Shown one piece after another: positions 64,000 to 64,000 of a DNA stretch of 64,000 bases. A model generated the notes under the pieces. The model searched no databases, was not told the DNA's origin, and was given only the letters and a program-made list of their open reading frames with translations. Within the stretch, counting starts at the first letter, position 1; every line of letters begins with the position of its first letter. The position numbers and the translations under genes are program-made. Source of the stretch: an uncultured Pseudomonadales bacterium (GTDB lineage: Bacteria; Pseudomonadota; Gammaproteobacteria; Pseudomonadales; Azotimanducaceae); contig OY282455.1 in assembly GCA_958296195.1 (NCBI GenBank), positions 1,550,001-1,614,000 of the forward strand, given 5' to 3'.

Positions 64000-64000
64000 C

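Overview
The window reads as high-GC DNA from a Gram-negative proteobacterium, probably gammaproteobacterial in character. It has a TonB-dependent receptor, YacG, an O-antigen ligase-type polymerase and a NiFe hydrogenase operon. I cannot name the species. Many insertion sequences, remnants and broken genes show a plastic genome, and several AT-richer patches look recently acquired.

Layout. (1) 1-9.0 kb: the start of a secreted protein (minus), a putative Panacea-antitoxin/PemK-like toxin pair, an islet bounded by direct repeats (IS3 remnant, a HIT-like/4-TM/small-protein operon, a small membrane protein, a DNA methyltransferase with an internal amber stop), then a VWA-MoxR ATPase pair. (2) 9.15-31.8 kb: a type I-G (formerly I-U) CRISPR-Cas locus transcribed leftwards: cas3-csb3-csb1-csb2, a small gene and an Rpn-family nuclease gene split by an IS, a cas4-cas1 fusion, cas2, a leader, and a very large array of about 120 identical 36-bp repeats. 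A DDE-type IS cuts the leader-distal end of the array. (3) 32.0-41.5 kb: a nuclease/helicase island with an intact Rpn-family nuclease, a decayed copy of a helicase gene start, a second IS of the type seen in the cas region, a NYN-domain protein, and a 1790-residue exonuclease-RecQ-UvrD fusion. (4) 41.6-47.9 kb: an exported methyltransferase with a 39-residue internal duplication, a permease remnant, a TonB-dependent receptor with an EF-hand-like loop, yacG and an O-antigen ligase-type protein. (5) 47.9-55.3 kb: a six-gene leftward catabolic operon (acetoacetate decarboxylase-like, two SDRs, Rieske oxygenase, amidohydrolase, KstD-like flavoprotein) facing a TetR regulator. (6) 56.4-63.7 kb: a hydrogenase operon resembling group 1h, in which five tiny membrane-anchored proteins lie between the small and large subunit genes, followed by two protease-like maturation proteins, a winged-helix protein with a Cys-rich tail and a Rieske-like protein lacking one expected His ligand. 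A partial ATPase gene converges from the right edge.

Functional themes: nucleic-acid defence (CRISPR, toxin-antitoxin, methyltransferase, NYN/Rpn nucleases, multi-helicase), catabolism of a cyclic or steroid-like substrate, and H2 oxidation probably feeding the respiratory chain. The least familiar arrangement is the five-gene membrane cassette inside the hydrogenase operon.
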